Positions 26,996 to 35,494 of a stretch of 64,000 nucleotides of DNA are shown in pieces; the first letter of the stretch is position 1, and every line of letters starts with the position of its first letter. The notes beneath the pieces were generated by a model. That model worked only from the letters and a program-made list of their open reading frames with translations. It searched no databases and had not been told where the DNA came from. The translations under genes were made by a program, and so were the position numbers. The stretch comes from Mycobacterium sp. SMC-2 (GTDB lineage: Bacteria > Actinomycetota > Actinomycetes > Mycobacteriales > Mycobacteriaceae), in the NCBI RefSeq assembly GCF_025263485.1, contig NZ_CP079863.1, forward strand, positions 3,782,001 through 3,846,000, read 5' to 3'.

Positions 26996-28032
26996 AAATC
27001 ACCGGCTCCGCTATCAAGCTCGGCATCGTCTCGCTGGTGCTGGCGCTGATCACCGTCTCGATCGTCGTGGTGTTCGCTCAGATGCGCTTCAACAGCACCA
27101 ACACCTACACCGCGGAGTTCAGGAATGCCACCGGGCTGAAGAACGGCCAATTCGTCCGCGCCGCCGGAGTGGAGATCGGCAAGGTCAAATCGGTGCGGCT
27201 GGTCGACGGCGGCCAGCGGGTACGGGTGGACTTCGATGTCGACCGCTCGGTAAACCTTTACCAGTCGACGACCGCGCAGATCCGCTATCTCAACCTGTTC
27301 GCCGACCGCTACCTGGAACTCAAGCGCGGCGAGGGCGATGGCGCCGACCGGGTCCTGCCACCGGGCGGGTTCATCCCCCTGTCCCGAACGTCACCGGCGC
27401 TGGATCTCGACGCCCTGATCGGCGGTTTCAAGCCATTGTTCCGGGCGCTCGATCCGGAAAAGGTCAACACCATCGCGTCGGCCATCATCACCGTGTTTCA
27501 GGGTCAGGGCGGCACCATCAACGACATCCTCGACCAGACCGCCCGGCTGACCGCGCACATCGCTGAACGCGACCAGGCGATCGGCGAGGTCATCAAGAAC
27601 CTGAACATCGTGCTCGACACCACGGTCAGGCATCGCAAGGAGTTCGACCAAACCGTCGACAACTTCGAGAGGTTGATCACCGGCCTGCGAAACCACGCCG
27701 ACCCGCTGGCCGCAGGCACCGCGAACATCAGCAACGCCGCCGGAACGGTGGCCGACCTGCTCGCCGACAACCGCGCTCTGCTGCACAAGGAGATCAACTA
27801 CCTGCAGGCTCTTCAGCAGCCGCTCGTCGACCAACGCGACCAGCTCGGCGATCTGATCCATAGAACGCCGACCGCGCTCAACCTGATCGGACGCAGCATC
27901 GGGCTCTACGGCGACTGGGTGAACTTCTACGTCTGCGATCTCACGATCAAGTGGAACGGGCTGCAGGCCGGCGGCCCGGTACGCACGGTCCGGATTTGGC
28001 AGCAGCCCACCGGTAGGTGCACGCCGCAATGA
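26992..28032 (+). CDS. mceB: MceB-family protein
   Basis: A 346-residue protein with an N-terminal membrane helix (residues about 8-30), MCE domain (AEFRNATGLKNGQFVRAAGVEIGKVKSV, about 40-115) and a long helical segment (about 150-310). The C-terminal end has a cysteine pair region (FYVCDLTIKWNG and GRCTPQ). The start ATGAAAATC overlaps the mceA stop; a longer open frame upstream is an overlap artefact. The length is close to other MceB proteins. Confidence 0.93.
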   Translation: MKITGSAIKLGIVSLVLALITVSIVVVFAQMRFNSTNTYTAEFRNATGLKNGQFVRAAGVEIGKVKSVRLVDGGQRVRVDFDVDRSVNLYQSTTAQIRYLNLFADRYLELKRGEGDGADRVLPPGGFIPLSRTSPALDLDALIGGFKPLFRALDPEKVNTIASAIITVFQGQGGTINDILDQTARLTAHIAERDQAIGEVIKNLNIVLDTTVRHRKEFDQTVDNFERLITGLRNHADPLAAGTANISNAAGTVADLLADNRALLHKEINYLQALQQPLVDQRDQLGDLIHRTPTALNLIGRSIGLYGDWVNFYVCDLTIKWNGLQAGGPVRTVRIWQQPTGRCTPQ

Positions 28033-29588
28033 GAACACTGACGGAATTCAACCGCAACCGGGCCGGGCTCATGGGCATCACCGTGCTGGTGCTCGTCGTC
28101 GCCGTCGGCCAAAGCTTCACCAGTATCCCGATGATGTTCGCCAGCCCGGCCTACTACGGGCAGTTCACCGACACCGGTCAACTCAACAAGGGCGACAAGG
28201 TGCGCATCTCCGGCGTGAACGTCGGCAAGGTGGAAGGGTTCGATATCGACGGCGACCACGTCGTCATCAAGTTCTCCATCGGCCCCAACACCATCGGCAG
28301 CGAGAGCCGGCTCGCGATCAAGACCGACACCATCCTGGGTAAGAAGGTGCTCGAGATCGAGCCGCGGGGAACGCGGGCGTTGCGGCCCGGGGCGGTGTTG
28401 CCGCTGGGCCAAAGCACCACTCCTTACCAGCTTTACGACGCGGCCTTCGACGTCACCAAGGCCGCCACCGGCTGGGACATCGACACCGTCAAGGAGTCGC
28501 TGAATGTCTTGTCGCAGACCGTCAATCAGACCTACCCGCATCTGAGTGCCGCACTCGACGGTCTGACGAAATTCTCCGACACCATCGGTAAACGCGACGA
28601 ACAGATCAAGCACCTACTAGCTCAGGCCCACCAAGTGGCCAGCGTTCTCGGTGACCGCAGCGAGCAAATCAACCGGTTGTTGGTCAACGCGAAGACGCTG
28701 CTGGTCGCGTTCAACGAACGTAGCCGCGCCATCGGCACCCTGCTGCAGAACATTTCCGCCTTCTCGGCCGAGGTGCAGGGGTTCATCAACGACAACCCGA
28801 ACCTCAACCCCGTGCTGGAGCAGTTGCGTGCCATCAGCGACGTACTGGTGGCACGCAAAGACGACCTGGCTCAAACCCTCACGTATGTCAGCCAATTCGC
28901 CGCGTCGCTAGGCGAATCCGTCGCGTCAGGACCGTACTTCAAGATAGTCCTGTCCAACCTGCTGCCGTACTGGATCTTGCAGCCGTTCGTCGACGCCGCC
29001 TTCAAGAAGCGCGGTATCGACCCGGAGGACTTCTGGCGCAGCGCGGGGCTTCCGGAGTTCCGCTGGCCCGACCCCAACGGCACCCGGTTCCCCAACGGGG
29101 CGCCGCCGCCCGCGCCCCCGGTGCGCGAAGGTACGCCCGATCACCCGGGACCGGCCGTCCCGCCCGGAACGGCATGTTCGTACACGCCACCGGCCGACGC
29201 GCTGCCGCGGCCGTGGAACCCGCTGCCCTGCGCGGGTGTTGACGCCGGCCCGTTCGGCGGCGGTTTCCCGGCGCCCATCGACGTCGCGACTTCGCCGCCG
29301 AACCCGAACGGCCTGCCACCGACACCGGGAATCCCGATCGCCGGGCGGCCAGGCGAACTTCCACCGGATGTCCCGGGCACGCCGGTGCCGCTGCCCGCCC
29401 AAGCACCGCCGGGCGCACGCACCGAAAACCTGCAACCCGCCGGCCCCACTCCCCCGCCGTCGACGTTCGCGCCGGGGCTACCGCCCGGGCCGCCAGCGCC
29501 GCCGGGACCCGGGCAGCAGTTGCCGGCACCGTTCATCAACCCCGGCGGCACGGGAGGCAGCGGCATCACGGGAGGTAGCCAGAATTGA
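28029..29588 (+). CDS. mceC: MceC-family protein with proline-rich tail
   Basis: A 519-residue protein. It has an N-terminal membrane helix (about 14-36), MCE domain (TGQLNKGDKVRISGVNVGKVEGFDIDG) and helical part up to about residue 330. The last roughly 170 residues are very rich in Pro, Gly and Ala (for example PAPPVREGTPDHPGPAVPPG), as in other MceC/D/F proteins. ATG 28029 overlaps the mceB stop (ATGA) and is preferred over 28017. Confidence 0.92.
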   Translation: MRTLTEFNRNRAGLMGITVLVLVVAVGQSFTSIPMMFASPAYYGQFTDTGQLNKGDKVRISGVNVGKVEGFDIDGDHVVIKFSIGPNTIGSESRLAIKTDTILGKKVLEIEPRGTRALRPGAVLPLGQSTTPYQLYDAAFDVTKAATGWDIDTVKESLNVLSQTVNQTYPHLSAALDGLTKFSDTIGKRDEQIKHLLAQAHQVASVLGDRSEQINRLLVNAKTLLVAFNERSRAIGTLLQNISAFSAEVQGFINDNPNLNPVLEQLRAISDVLVARKDDLAQTLTYVSQFAASLGESVASGPYFKIVLSNLLPYWILQPFVDAAFKKRGIDPEDFWRSAGLPEFRWPDPNGTRFPNGAPPPAPPVREGTPDHPGPAVPPGTACSYTPPADALPRPWNPLPCAGVDAGPFGGGFPAPIDVATSPPNPNGLPPTPGIPIAGRPGELPPDVPGTPVPLPAQAPPGARTENLQPAGPTPPPSTFAPGLPPGPPAPPGPGQQLPAPFINPGGTGGSGITGGSQN

Positions 29589-31141
29589 GCAGCGTCTTCC
29601 ATATCCGCAAACTGCGCCCCCGGACTCTCATCGGAGCGCTGGTGGTGCTGGTGGCCCTGGTCGCCGGGGTGGTCGGCTGGCAGCTGTACCAGAAGTTGAC
29701 CACCAACACCGTAATCGCTTACCTCCCAACGGCGAACGCACTCTATTCCGGGGACAAAGTACAGATCATGGGCGTTCGCGTGGGCGCGGTCGACAAGATC
29801 GAGCCGGCCGGCGACAAGATGAAGGTGACGTTCCACTACCAAAACAAGTACAAGGTGCCCGCCAACGCGTCCGCCGTGGTCGTCAACCCCACTCTGGTGG
29901 CGTCGCGGAGCATCCAGTTGGAGCCACCCTACAAAGGTGGCCCGGTGATGGGCGACAACGCGGTGATCCCGATCGAGCGCACGCAGGTGCCGACGGAGTG
30001 GGACGAACTACGCGAGAGCGTCGCCAACATCATCTCCAAACTCGGCCCAACGCCCGAGCAACCCAAGGGCCCGTTCGGTGAAGCCATCGAGTCGTTCGCG
30101 GACGGGCTGTCCGGCAAGGGCAAACAGATCAACACCACGCTGGACAGCCTGTCGCGGTCGTTGACCGCGCTGAACGAGGGCCGTGGCGACTTCTTCGCGG
30201 TGGTGCGCAGCCTGGCGCAGTTCGTCAACGCCCTGCACAAAGACGACCAACAGTTCGTCGCGCTGAACAAGAACCTGGCCCAGTTCACCGACAACTTGAC
30301 CGGGTCCGATCGCGATCTCGCCACGGCGATACAGCAATTCGACAGCCTGCTCTCCACGCTGCGCCCGTTCTTGGACAAGAACCGCGAGGTCCTCACCCAT
30401 GACGTCGACAACCTCGCCAATCTCACCACCACGCTGGTCCAACCCGACCCGCTGAACGGGCTGGAGACCGCTCTGCACGTCCTGCCGACGCTGGAGACCA
30501 ACCTCAGCCAGATCTACCACCCGTCACACGGGGCCGTCATGTCCATCCCGGCCATCCCGAACTTCACCAACCCAATGCAGTTCTTCTGCAGCATGATTCA
30601 GGCCGGCAGCCGGCTCGGCTATCAGGAATCCGCCGAACTGTGTGCGCAATACCTGGCGCCGATCCTCGATGCGATCAAGTTCAACTACCTGCCGTTCGGG
30701 CTGAATGCGTTCAGCACCGCCGAGGCGCTGCCCAAGGAAGTCGCCTACTCCGAGCCCCGGCTGCAGCCGCCCAACGGGTACAAAGACACCACGGTGCCCG
30801 GGATATGGGTGCCCGATACGCCGCTGTCGCACCGCAACACGCAGCCCGGCTGGGTCGTCGCGCCGGGCATGCAGGGCACACAGGTGGGGCCGGTCACGGG
30901 CGGCCTGTTGACCCCCGAGTCTCTGGCCGAATTGATGGGCGGGCCGGACGCCCCGCCCCCGCCGCCGGGGCTGCAGACCCCGCCGGGACCGCCGAACGCC
31001 TACGACGAGAACCCGGTGGTACCGCCGATCGGCTTGCAGGCCCCGCAGGTGCCGATTCCGCCACCGCCGCCGGGACCGGGTGTGGTTCCGGGTCCGGTCG
31101 CGCCGACACCGGCGGCCGCGTCTACGGGGGCGGGATCGTGA
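29585..31141 (+). CDS. mceD: MceD-family protein with proline-rich tail
   Basis: A 518-residue protein starting at TTG, which overlaps the mceC stop (TTGA). The N-terminal helix is TLIGALVVLVALVAGVVGWQLYQ. The MCE domain includes ANALYSGDKVQIMGVRVGAVDKIEPAG. The helical segment spans about residues 140-320. The C terminus is proline-rich (PPPPPGLQTPPGPPNAYDE). Confidence 0.92.
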   Translation: MSSVFHIRKLRPRTLIGALVVLVALVAGVVGWQLYQKLTTNTVIAYLPTANALYSGDKVQIMGVRVGAVDKIEPAGDKMKVTFHYQNKYKVPANASAVVVNPTLVASRSIQLEPPYKGGPVMGDNAVIPIERTQVPTEWDELRESVANIISKLGPTPEQPKGPFGEAIESFADGLSGKGKQINTTLDSLSRSLTALNEGRGDFFAVVRSLAQFVNALHKDDQQFVALNKNLAQFTDNLTGSDRDLATAIQQFDSLLSTLRPFLDKNREVLTHDVDNLANLTTTLVQPDPLNGLETALHVLPTLETNLSQIYHPSHGAVMSIPAIPNFTNPMQFFCSMIQAGSRLGYQESAELCAQYLAPILDAIKFNYLPFGLNAFSTAEALPKEVAYSEPRLQPPNGYKDTTVPGIWVPDTPLSHRNTQPGWVVAPGMQGTQVGPVTGGLLTPESLAELMGGPDAPPPPPGLQTPPGPPNAYDENPVVPPIGLQAPQVPIPPPPPGPGVVPGPVAPTPAAASTGAGS

Positions 31142-32307
31142 TGGGCGCCTTGGTTATTCGGCTCCGGCACCGGGCGTGGAAGGGGCTGGCCGTGTTGAGC
31201 GCCGCGGCGGTGCTGACGTCCTGCGCAAAATGGCACGGAATCGCGAACGTGCCGATGCCCGGCGGCCCGGGCTCTGGGCCCGGCTCCTACACCGTCTACG
31301 TGCAGATACCCGACACGCTGGCCCTCAACGACAACAGCCGCGTGCGGGTGGCCGATGTCTTCGTCGGCACGGTGCGGGCGATCGAACTCAAGAACTGGGT
31401 CGCGACGCTGACGCTGCGTCTGGGCAAGAACGTCAAGTTGCCCAAGAACGCGACCGCCAAGATCGGGCAGACCAGCCTCCTCGGTTCTCAGCACATAGAG
31501 CTCGCGGCGCCGCCCAACCCATCCCGGGAGCTGCTGAGGGACGGCGACACCATCCCGCTGAAAAATGCGTCCACTTATCCCACGACCGAGCAGACGCTGG
31601 CAAGTCTCGCCATCGTGCTGCGCGGAGGAGGCATCCCGAACCTCGAGGTGCTGCAGAACGAGCTCTACAACATCGTGAACGGGCGGGCCGACCAGATCCG
31701 TGCCTTCCTCGGCAAGCTGGACACCTTCACCGCGCGACTCGACGAGCAGCGCGCCGACATCACCCGGGCCATCGATTCCACGAACCGGTTGCTGGCCTAC
31801 GTGGGCCCCCGCTCGGACGTTTTGGATCGGGTCCTGACCGAATTCCCGCCACTGCTCAAACATTTCGCCGACAAGCAGGACCTTCTGATCAATGCGGTTG
31901 ACGCGACGGGACGGCTGAGCCAGGTTGCCGACCAATACCTGTCGGCCTCGCGCGGCGACCTGCACCAGGACCTGTTGTCGCTGCAGTGCCCGTTGCGGGA
32001 ATTCGGCCGCGCCGCACCCTATCTGATTCGCGCACTCAAGCTGATCCTCGTCCGGCCGTTCGACATCGACGCCGTGCCCAAGGCATTCCGCGGCGACTAC
32101 TTCAACCTGTCGCTGACGCTCGACCTGACCATGAGCGCGGTCGACAACGCGGTCCTTACCGGGACCGGGTTCTCCGGGGCGCTACGCGCGCTCGAGCAAT
32201 CGTGGGGCCGCGACCCCGAGTCGATGATCCCCGATGTCCGGTACACGCCGAACCCCAACGACGCCCCGGGCGGGCCGCTGGTCGAAAGGGCGGACCGGCA
32301 ATGCTGA
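31141..32307 (+). CDS. mceE: MceE-family lipoprotein
   Basis: A 388-residue lipoprotein. The signal sequence ends in the lipobox VLTSC (cysteine at about residue 25), so the protein is probably lipid-anchored outside the membrane, as are other MceE/Lpr proteins. The MCE domain shows DTLALNDNSRVRVADVFVGTVRAIELK. The helical part is rich in charged residues. GTG 31138, directly before the ATG, would overlap the mceD stop and is an equally possible start adding one residue. Confidence 0.92.
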   Translation: MGALVIRLRHRAWKGLAVLSAAAVLTSCAKWHGIANVPMPGGPGSGPGSYTVYVQIPDTLALNDNSRVRVADVFVGTVRAIELKNWVATLTLRLGKNVKLPKNATAKIGQTSLLGSQHIELAAPPNPSRELLRDGDTIPLKNASTYPTTEQTLASLAIVLRGGGIPNLEVLQNELYNIVNGRADQIRAFLGKLDTFTARLDEQRADITRAIDSTNRLLAYVGPRSDVLDRVLTEFPPLLKHFADKQDLLINAVDATGRLSQVADQYLSASRGDLHQDLLSLQCPLREFGRAAPYLIRALKLILVRPFDIDAVPKAFRGDYFNLSLTLDLTMSAVDNAVLTGTGFSGALRALEQSWGRDPESMIPDVRYTPNPNDAPGGPLVERADRQC

Positions 32308-33857
32308 CCCGATTCATCAAGCGTCAGCTGGTCATGTTCGCCATCCTGACCGCGATCACCGCGGTGGCGCTGGGCTGGTACTACTTGCAGATTCCCAGTG
32401 CGGCAGGGATCGGCCAGTACACGCTGAAGGCCGACCTGCCCGCGTCGGGCGGGCTGTACAAGACCTCCAATGTGACCTATCGCGGCGAAACCATCGGCAC
32501 CGTGACCGCGGTCGAGCCGACCGCGACGGGCGCGCGAGTGACCATGAGCATCGGTGACCGCTATCGAATCCCGATTGACGCGTCGGCGAACGTGCATTCG
32601 GTGTCGGCGGTCGGTGAGCAGTATCTGGATTTGGTCTCGGTGGGTAACCCGCGACAATACTTCTCGCCGGGCCAGACCATCACCAAGGGCACCGTGCCCA
32701 CCGAGATCGGGCCGGCGCTGGACGCCGCCAACCGCGGGCTGGCCGTGCTGCCCAAGGACAAGATCGCCTCGCTGCTCGACGAAACGGCCCAAGCGGTAGG
32801 CGGATTGGGCCCCGCGCTGCAACGACTGGTCGATGCGACGCAGGCGATCGCCGGAGACTTCAAAACCAACATCTCCGATGTCGATGACATCATCCAAAAC
32901 TCCGGGCCGATCCTCGATAGCCAGGTCAACTCCGGTGATTCGATCGAGCGCTGGTCGCACAACCTGAACATCCTGGCCGCCCAGAGCGCGGAAAACGACC
33001 AGCACGTGCAAAGCATTCTGACCCAAGGGGCGCCGACCGCCGATCAGGTCAACGAGGTGTTCAGCGACGTCCGCGAGTCGCTGCCACAGACACTGGCGAA
33101 TCTCGAGATCGTGCTCGAGATGCTCAAGCGCTACCACAAGGGCGTCGAGCAACTGCTGGTCGCCTACCCGCAGGGCGCCTCGGAGGGCCAAACAGTGACG
33201 TCGGCCTTCCCGGGCTACGCGTCGCTCGGCACCTCGCTGACGATCAATCAACCGCCGCCATGCCTGACCGGGTTCCTCCCGGCGTCGCAGTGGCGGTCTC
33301 CCGCGGATACCAGCCTGGCGCCGATGCCGGCCGGAACCTATTGCAAGATCCCACAGGACACTCCCGCCAACGCCGTGCGCGGCGCACGCAACCTTCCGTG
33401 TGTCGACGTCCCCGGTAAACGCGCTGCGACGCCACGGGAATGCCGCGACCCCAAACCGTATGTTCCGCTGGGCACCAACCCGTGGTACGGCGACTCGAAC
33501 CAAATCCTGACCTGTCCGGCACCCGCGGCGCGCTGCGACCAACCGGTGAAGCCCGGCCTGGTGATACCCGCGCCGTCGGTCAACAACGGCCTCAACCCGG
33601 CACCCTCCGACCGGGTGGCCGGGACGCCGCCTCCGATCAGCGATCCGCTGCAACGGCCTGGGTCGGGAACCGTCGAATGCAATGGGCAGCAACCCAATCC
33701 GTGCGTCTACACACCCGGCGGACCGCCCCCGGCCGTCTACACCCCACAGAGCGGCGAACTGGTTGGGCCCGACGGGGTCAAGTACGCGGTCGAAAACTCG
33801 AGCAAAACGGGAGACGACGGATGGAAGGACATGCTGGCGCCGCCGGCCAGCCGATGA
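32301..33857 (+). CDS. mceF: MceF-family protein
   Basis: A 518-residue protein with N-terminal membrane helix (about 9-28), MCE domain (ADLPASGGLYKTSNVTYRGETIGTVTAV) and helical segment (about 150-290). The C-terminal domain contains several cysteines (PPPCLTGF, GTYCKIP, LPCVDVPG, LTCPAPAARCDQ) and prolines. ATG 32301 overlaps the mceE stop by seven bases. The TGA overlaps the next gene by four bases. Confidence 0.92.
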   Translation: MLTRFIKRQLVMFAILTAITAVALGWYYLQIPSAAGIGQYTLKADLPASGGLYKTSNVTYRGETIGTVTAVEPTATGARVTMSIGDRYRIPIDASANVHSVSAVGEQYLDLVSVGNPRQYFSPGQTITKGTVPTEIGPALDAANRGLAVLPKDKIASLLDETAQAVGGLGPALQRLVDATQAIAGDFKTNISDVDDIIQNSGPILDSQVNSGDSIERWSHNLNILAAQSAENDQHVQSILTQGAPTADQVNEVFSDVRESLPQTLANLEIVLEMLKRYHKGVEQLLVAYPQGASEGQTVTSAFPGYASLGTSLTINQPPPCLTGFLPASQWRSPADTSLAPMPAGTYCKIPQDTPANAVRGARNLPCVDVPGKRAATPRECRDPKPYVPLGTNPWYGDSNQILTCPAPAARCDQPVKPGLVIPAPSVNNGLNPAPSDRVAGTPPPISDPLQRPGSGTVECNGQQPNPCVYTPGGPPPAVYTPQSGELVGPDGVKYAVENSSKTGDDGWKDMLAPPASR

Positions 33858-34348
33858 ACACAGATCGGAGCGAAATGCGGGAAGTCATTGGCCTGGGCCA
33901 ACTTCGGAGTGATGCGTGTGCGTATCTCGAGCGGGTTGCCGCCGGGGAGACGATCGACGTCGTCCGTCGCGGCAAACTGGTGGCCCGGATCGTATCCGTC
34001 GGCGACTGGAGGGTGGCTCCGATCCCGGCGCGATCTGTCCAAGCCGCGGCGTCGGACTCAGGTGGCTGGGTCGGACTCGACGAACTGCGCACGCGTGCCG
34101 GGCGCTGCTTCGACCGGGTCGCGGCCGGGGAAACGCTCAGCGTGGTGCGAGGCGGCAGGTTGCTGGCGCAGATCGTGTCGGCCGGTGAGGCGGACACGAC
34201 CTCGACCCCGGCGGACACCCGTGGCGGGATCGAGCTCGACGAACTGCGAAAGCGTGCGGGACGCTATTTCGATCGGGTTGCGGCAGGGCAGACCATCGAG
34301 GTCACCCGTGGCGGCAGGCCGGTTGCTCGCATCGTGTCCGTCGCCTAG
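33854..34348 (+). CDS. Triple Phd/YefM-like antitoxin-domain protein, last gene of mce operon
   Basis: A 164-residue protein made of three tandem units of about 40 residues (about 11-50, 72-112 and 125-164). Each follows the prevent-host-death pattern L-x-x-L-R-x-x-A-x-x-x-x-x-R-V-A-A-G-(E/Q)-T-(I/L)-x-V-x-R-x-G-(K/R)-x-(V/L)-A-x-I-V-S. Unit 3 is the cleanest (IELDELRKRAGRYFDRVAAG). Linkers are Ala/Ser/Thr-rich. ATG 33854 overlaps the mceF stop (ATGA), so it is co-translated with the mce genes. No toxin gene is adjacent. A Phd-like DNA-binding regulator built from repeats is the leading idea; normal Phd antitoxins have one such unit plus a toxin-binding tail. Confidence 0.78.
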   Translation: MNTDRSEMREVIGLGQLRSDACAYLERVAAGETIDVVRRGKLVARIVSVGDWRVAPIPARSVQAAASDSGGWVGLDELRTRAGRCFDRVAAGETLSVVRGGRLLAQIVSAGEADTTSTPADTRGGIELDELRKRAGRYFDRVAAGQTIEVTRGGRPVARIVSVA

Positions 34349-34423
34349 GAACGACGCCCGCGGTCGCTCCCCCACACCACCGGGAGGCTTTGCGGCGGAG
34401 CACCCGTCGCCGGCCGGTAAACG

Positions 34424-35314
34424 TCAGGCGGATTCTGCCGGCCGGGCGACGATCACGGGTATCCGGACCGAGTGCAGGACCGCGTTGCTGACCGATCCCA
34501 AAAGTAGGCCCGACAGGCCGCCCCGCCCGTGACTGCCCACGACGAGAAGTTGGGCGAATTGCGACTTCTCGGCAAGCTGCCGGGCAGGCATGTCACGTTC
34601 GATCAATCGCTGCACCGCCACATCGGGATAGCGCTCCTGCCAGCCCGCAAGGTTTTCGGCGAGGCTGCGTTGCGCCTCCTCTTCCAGTGACGACCAATCC
34701 GCTTCCGGGAGTTCGGTTATCCCTATGTCGCTCCAGGCGTGCAAGGCCATCAGCTCGACCCCCCGGCGGGAAGCCTCGTCGAACGCGATCGCGGTCGCGA
34801 GGTCCGAAGCCGGCGAGCCGTCGATTCCCACCAGGACGGGGGCATCCTGCTTGTCCGGCAGCCCGTCGCCATGGACGACGGCGACCGGACAATGCGCGTG
34901 CCGCACCACGGTCGCACTGACCGAACCCAGCACGCCGCGGGCCAGCAGTCCCCGCCCGGCCGTGCCCACAACGATCATCTCGGCCTCTTCGGACATCTTG
35001 ATCAGCGCCAGCGCCGGGCTGGAATACACGAGTTCCCTGTGGATGGCGACCGCACGGTCCGCCGGGAGAACCTCCTGGGCGAGCTTGATGGCGTGCATGA
35101 TCGCCTTCTTGCCCTCGTCTTCCAGCCGCACCGCCAGAGATTCCGGGTACGGGACCGGTGGCCAGGTGGCGCTGGGCGTCGTCACCGCGTGCACGACGGT
35201 CAACGGAATTTTCCGCATCGCCGCCTCGCGGGCGGCCCAGGTCGCCGCGGCGTTCGATGCCGGCGAGCCGTCGACCGCGACAACGATGCCGCGCTGTTGG
35301 TCGGGTGCTGACAT
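34424..35314 (-). CDS. Universal stress protein, two tandem USP domains
   Basis: A 296-residue protein with two USP domains (about 8-150 and 158-293). Each carries the ATP-binding G-2X-G-9X-G-(S) motif: GTAGRGLLARGVLGSVS and GSHGRGGLSGLLLGSVS. From memory it resembles M. tuberculosis Rv2005c, a DosR-regulon member of about the same length. A DosR-like box lies 52-71 bases upstream, so induction by hypoxia or nitric oxide is likely. It faces the mce operon convergently. Confidence 0.92.
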   Translation of the reverse strand: MSAPDQQRGIVVAVDGSPASNAAATWAAREAAMRKIPLTVVHAVTTPSATWPPVPYPESLAVRLEDEGKKAIMHAIKLAQEVLPADRAVAIHRELVYSSPALALIKMSEEAEMIVVGTAGRGLLARGVLGSVSATVVRHAHCPVAVVHGDGLPDKQDAPVLVGIDGSPASDLATAIAFDEASRRGVELMALHAWSDIGITELPEADWSSLEEEAQRSLAENLAGWQERYPDVAVQRLIERDMPARQLAEKSQFAQLLVVGSHGRGGLSGLLLGSVSNAVLHSVRIPVIVARPAESA

Positions 35315-35365
35315 GTCGTTCTCCCTCCATCAAGAGCGACGCTACAAACCCGCGGGGTCGTGGTC

Positions 35366-35385
35366 GTGGGGCTTAAGTCCCTAAC
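35366..35385 (-). promoter_or_regulatory. DosR-type hypoxia box
   Basis: Read on the minus strand, GTTAGGGACTTAAGCCCCAC fits the DosR consensus TTSGGGACTWWAGTCCCSAA with few mismatches. It is positioned for the USP gene. A second half-site-like TACGGGACC lies at about 35387. Confidence 0.75.
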
Positions 35386-35494
35386 CTACGGGACCGACGG
35401 CTTTCGCCGACGCTGGTTAAGGCCGCCGTAACGCCATGGTCACTCGCCGGTGAACGGGTTGAACGACAGGGGAAGAGCGCTCTGTGAGATTGTC

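Noticed and set aside
32097..33692. 531-codon minus-strand frame opposite mceF
   Set aside because: Shadow of mceF; translation is Arg/Gly-rich without structure.
34058..34218. Minus-strand frames over the triple-repeat gene as a hidden toxin
   Set aside because: No toxin motif, no ribosome binding site; repeats in the sense strand make antisense frames open by chance.
35386..35405. Second full DosR box
   Set aside because: Only the first half (ACGGGAC) fits; the second half does not.
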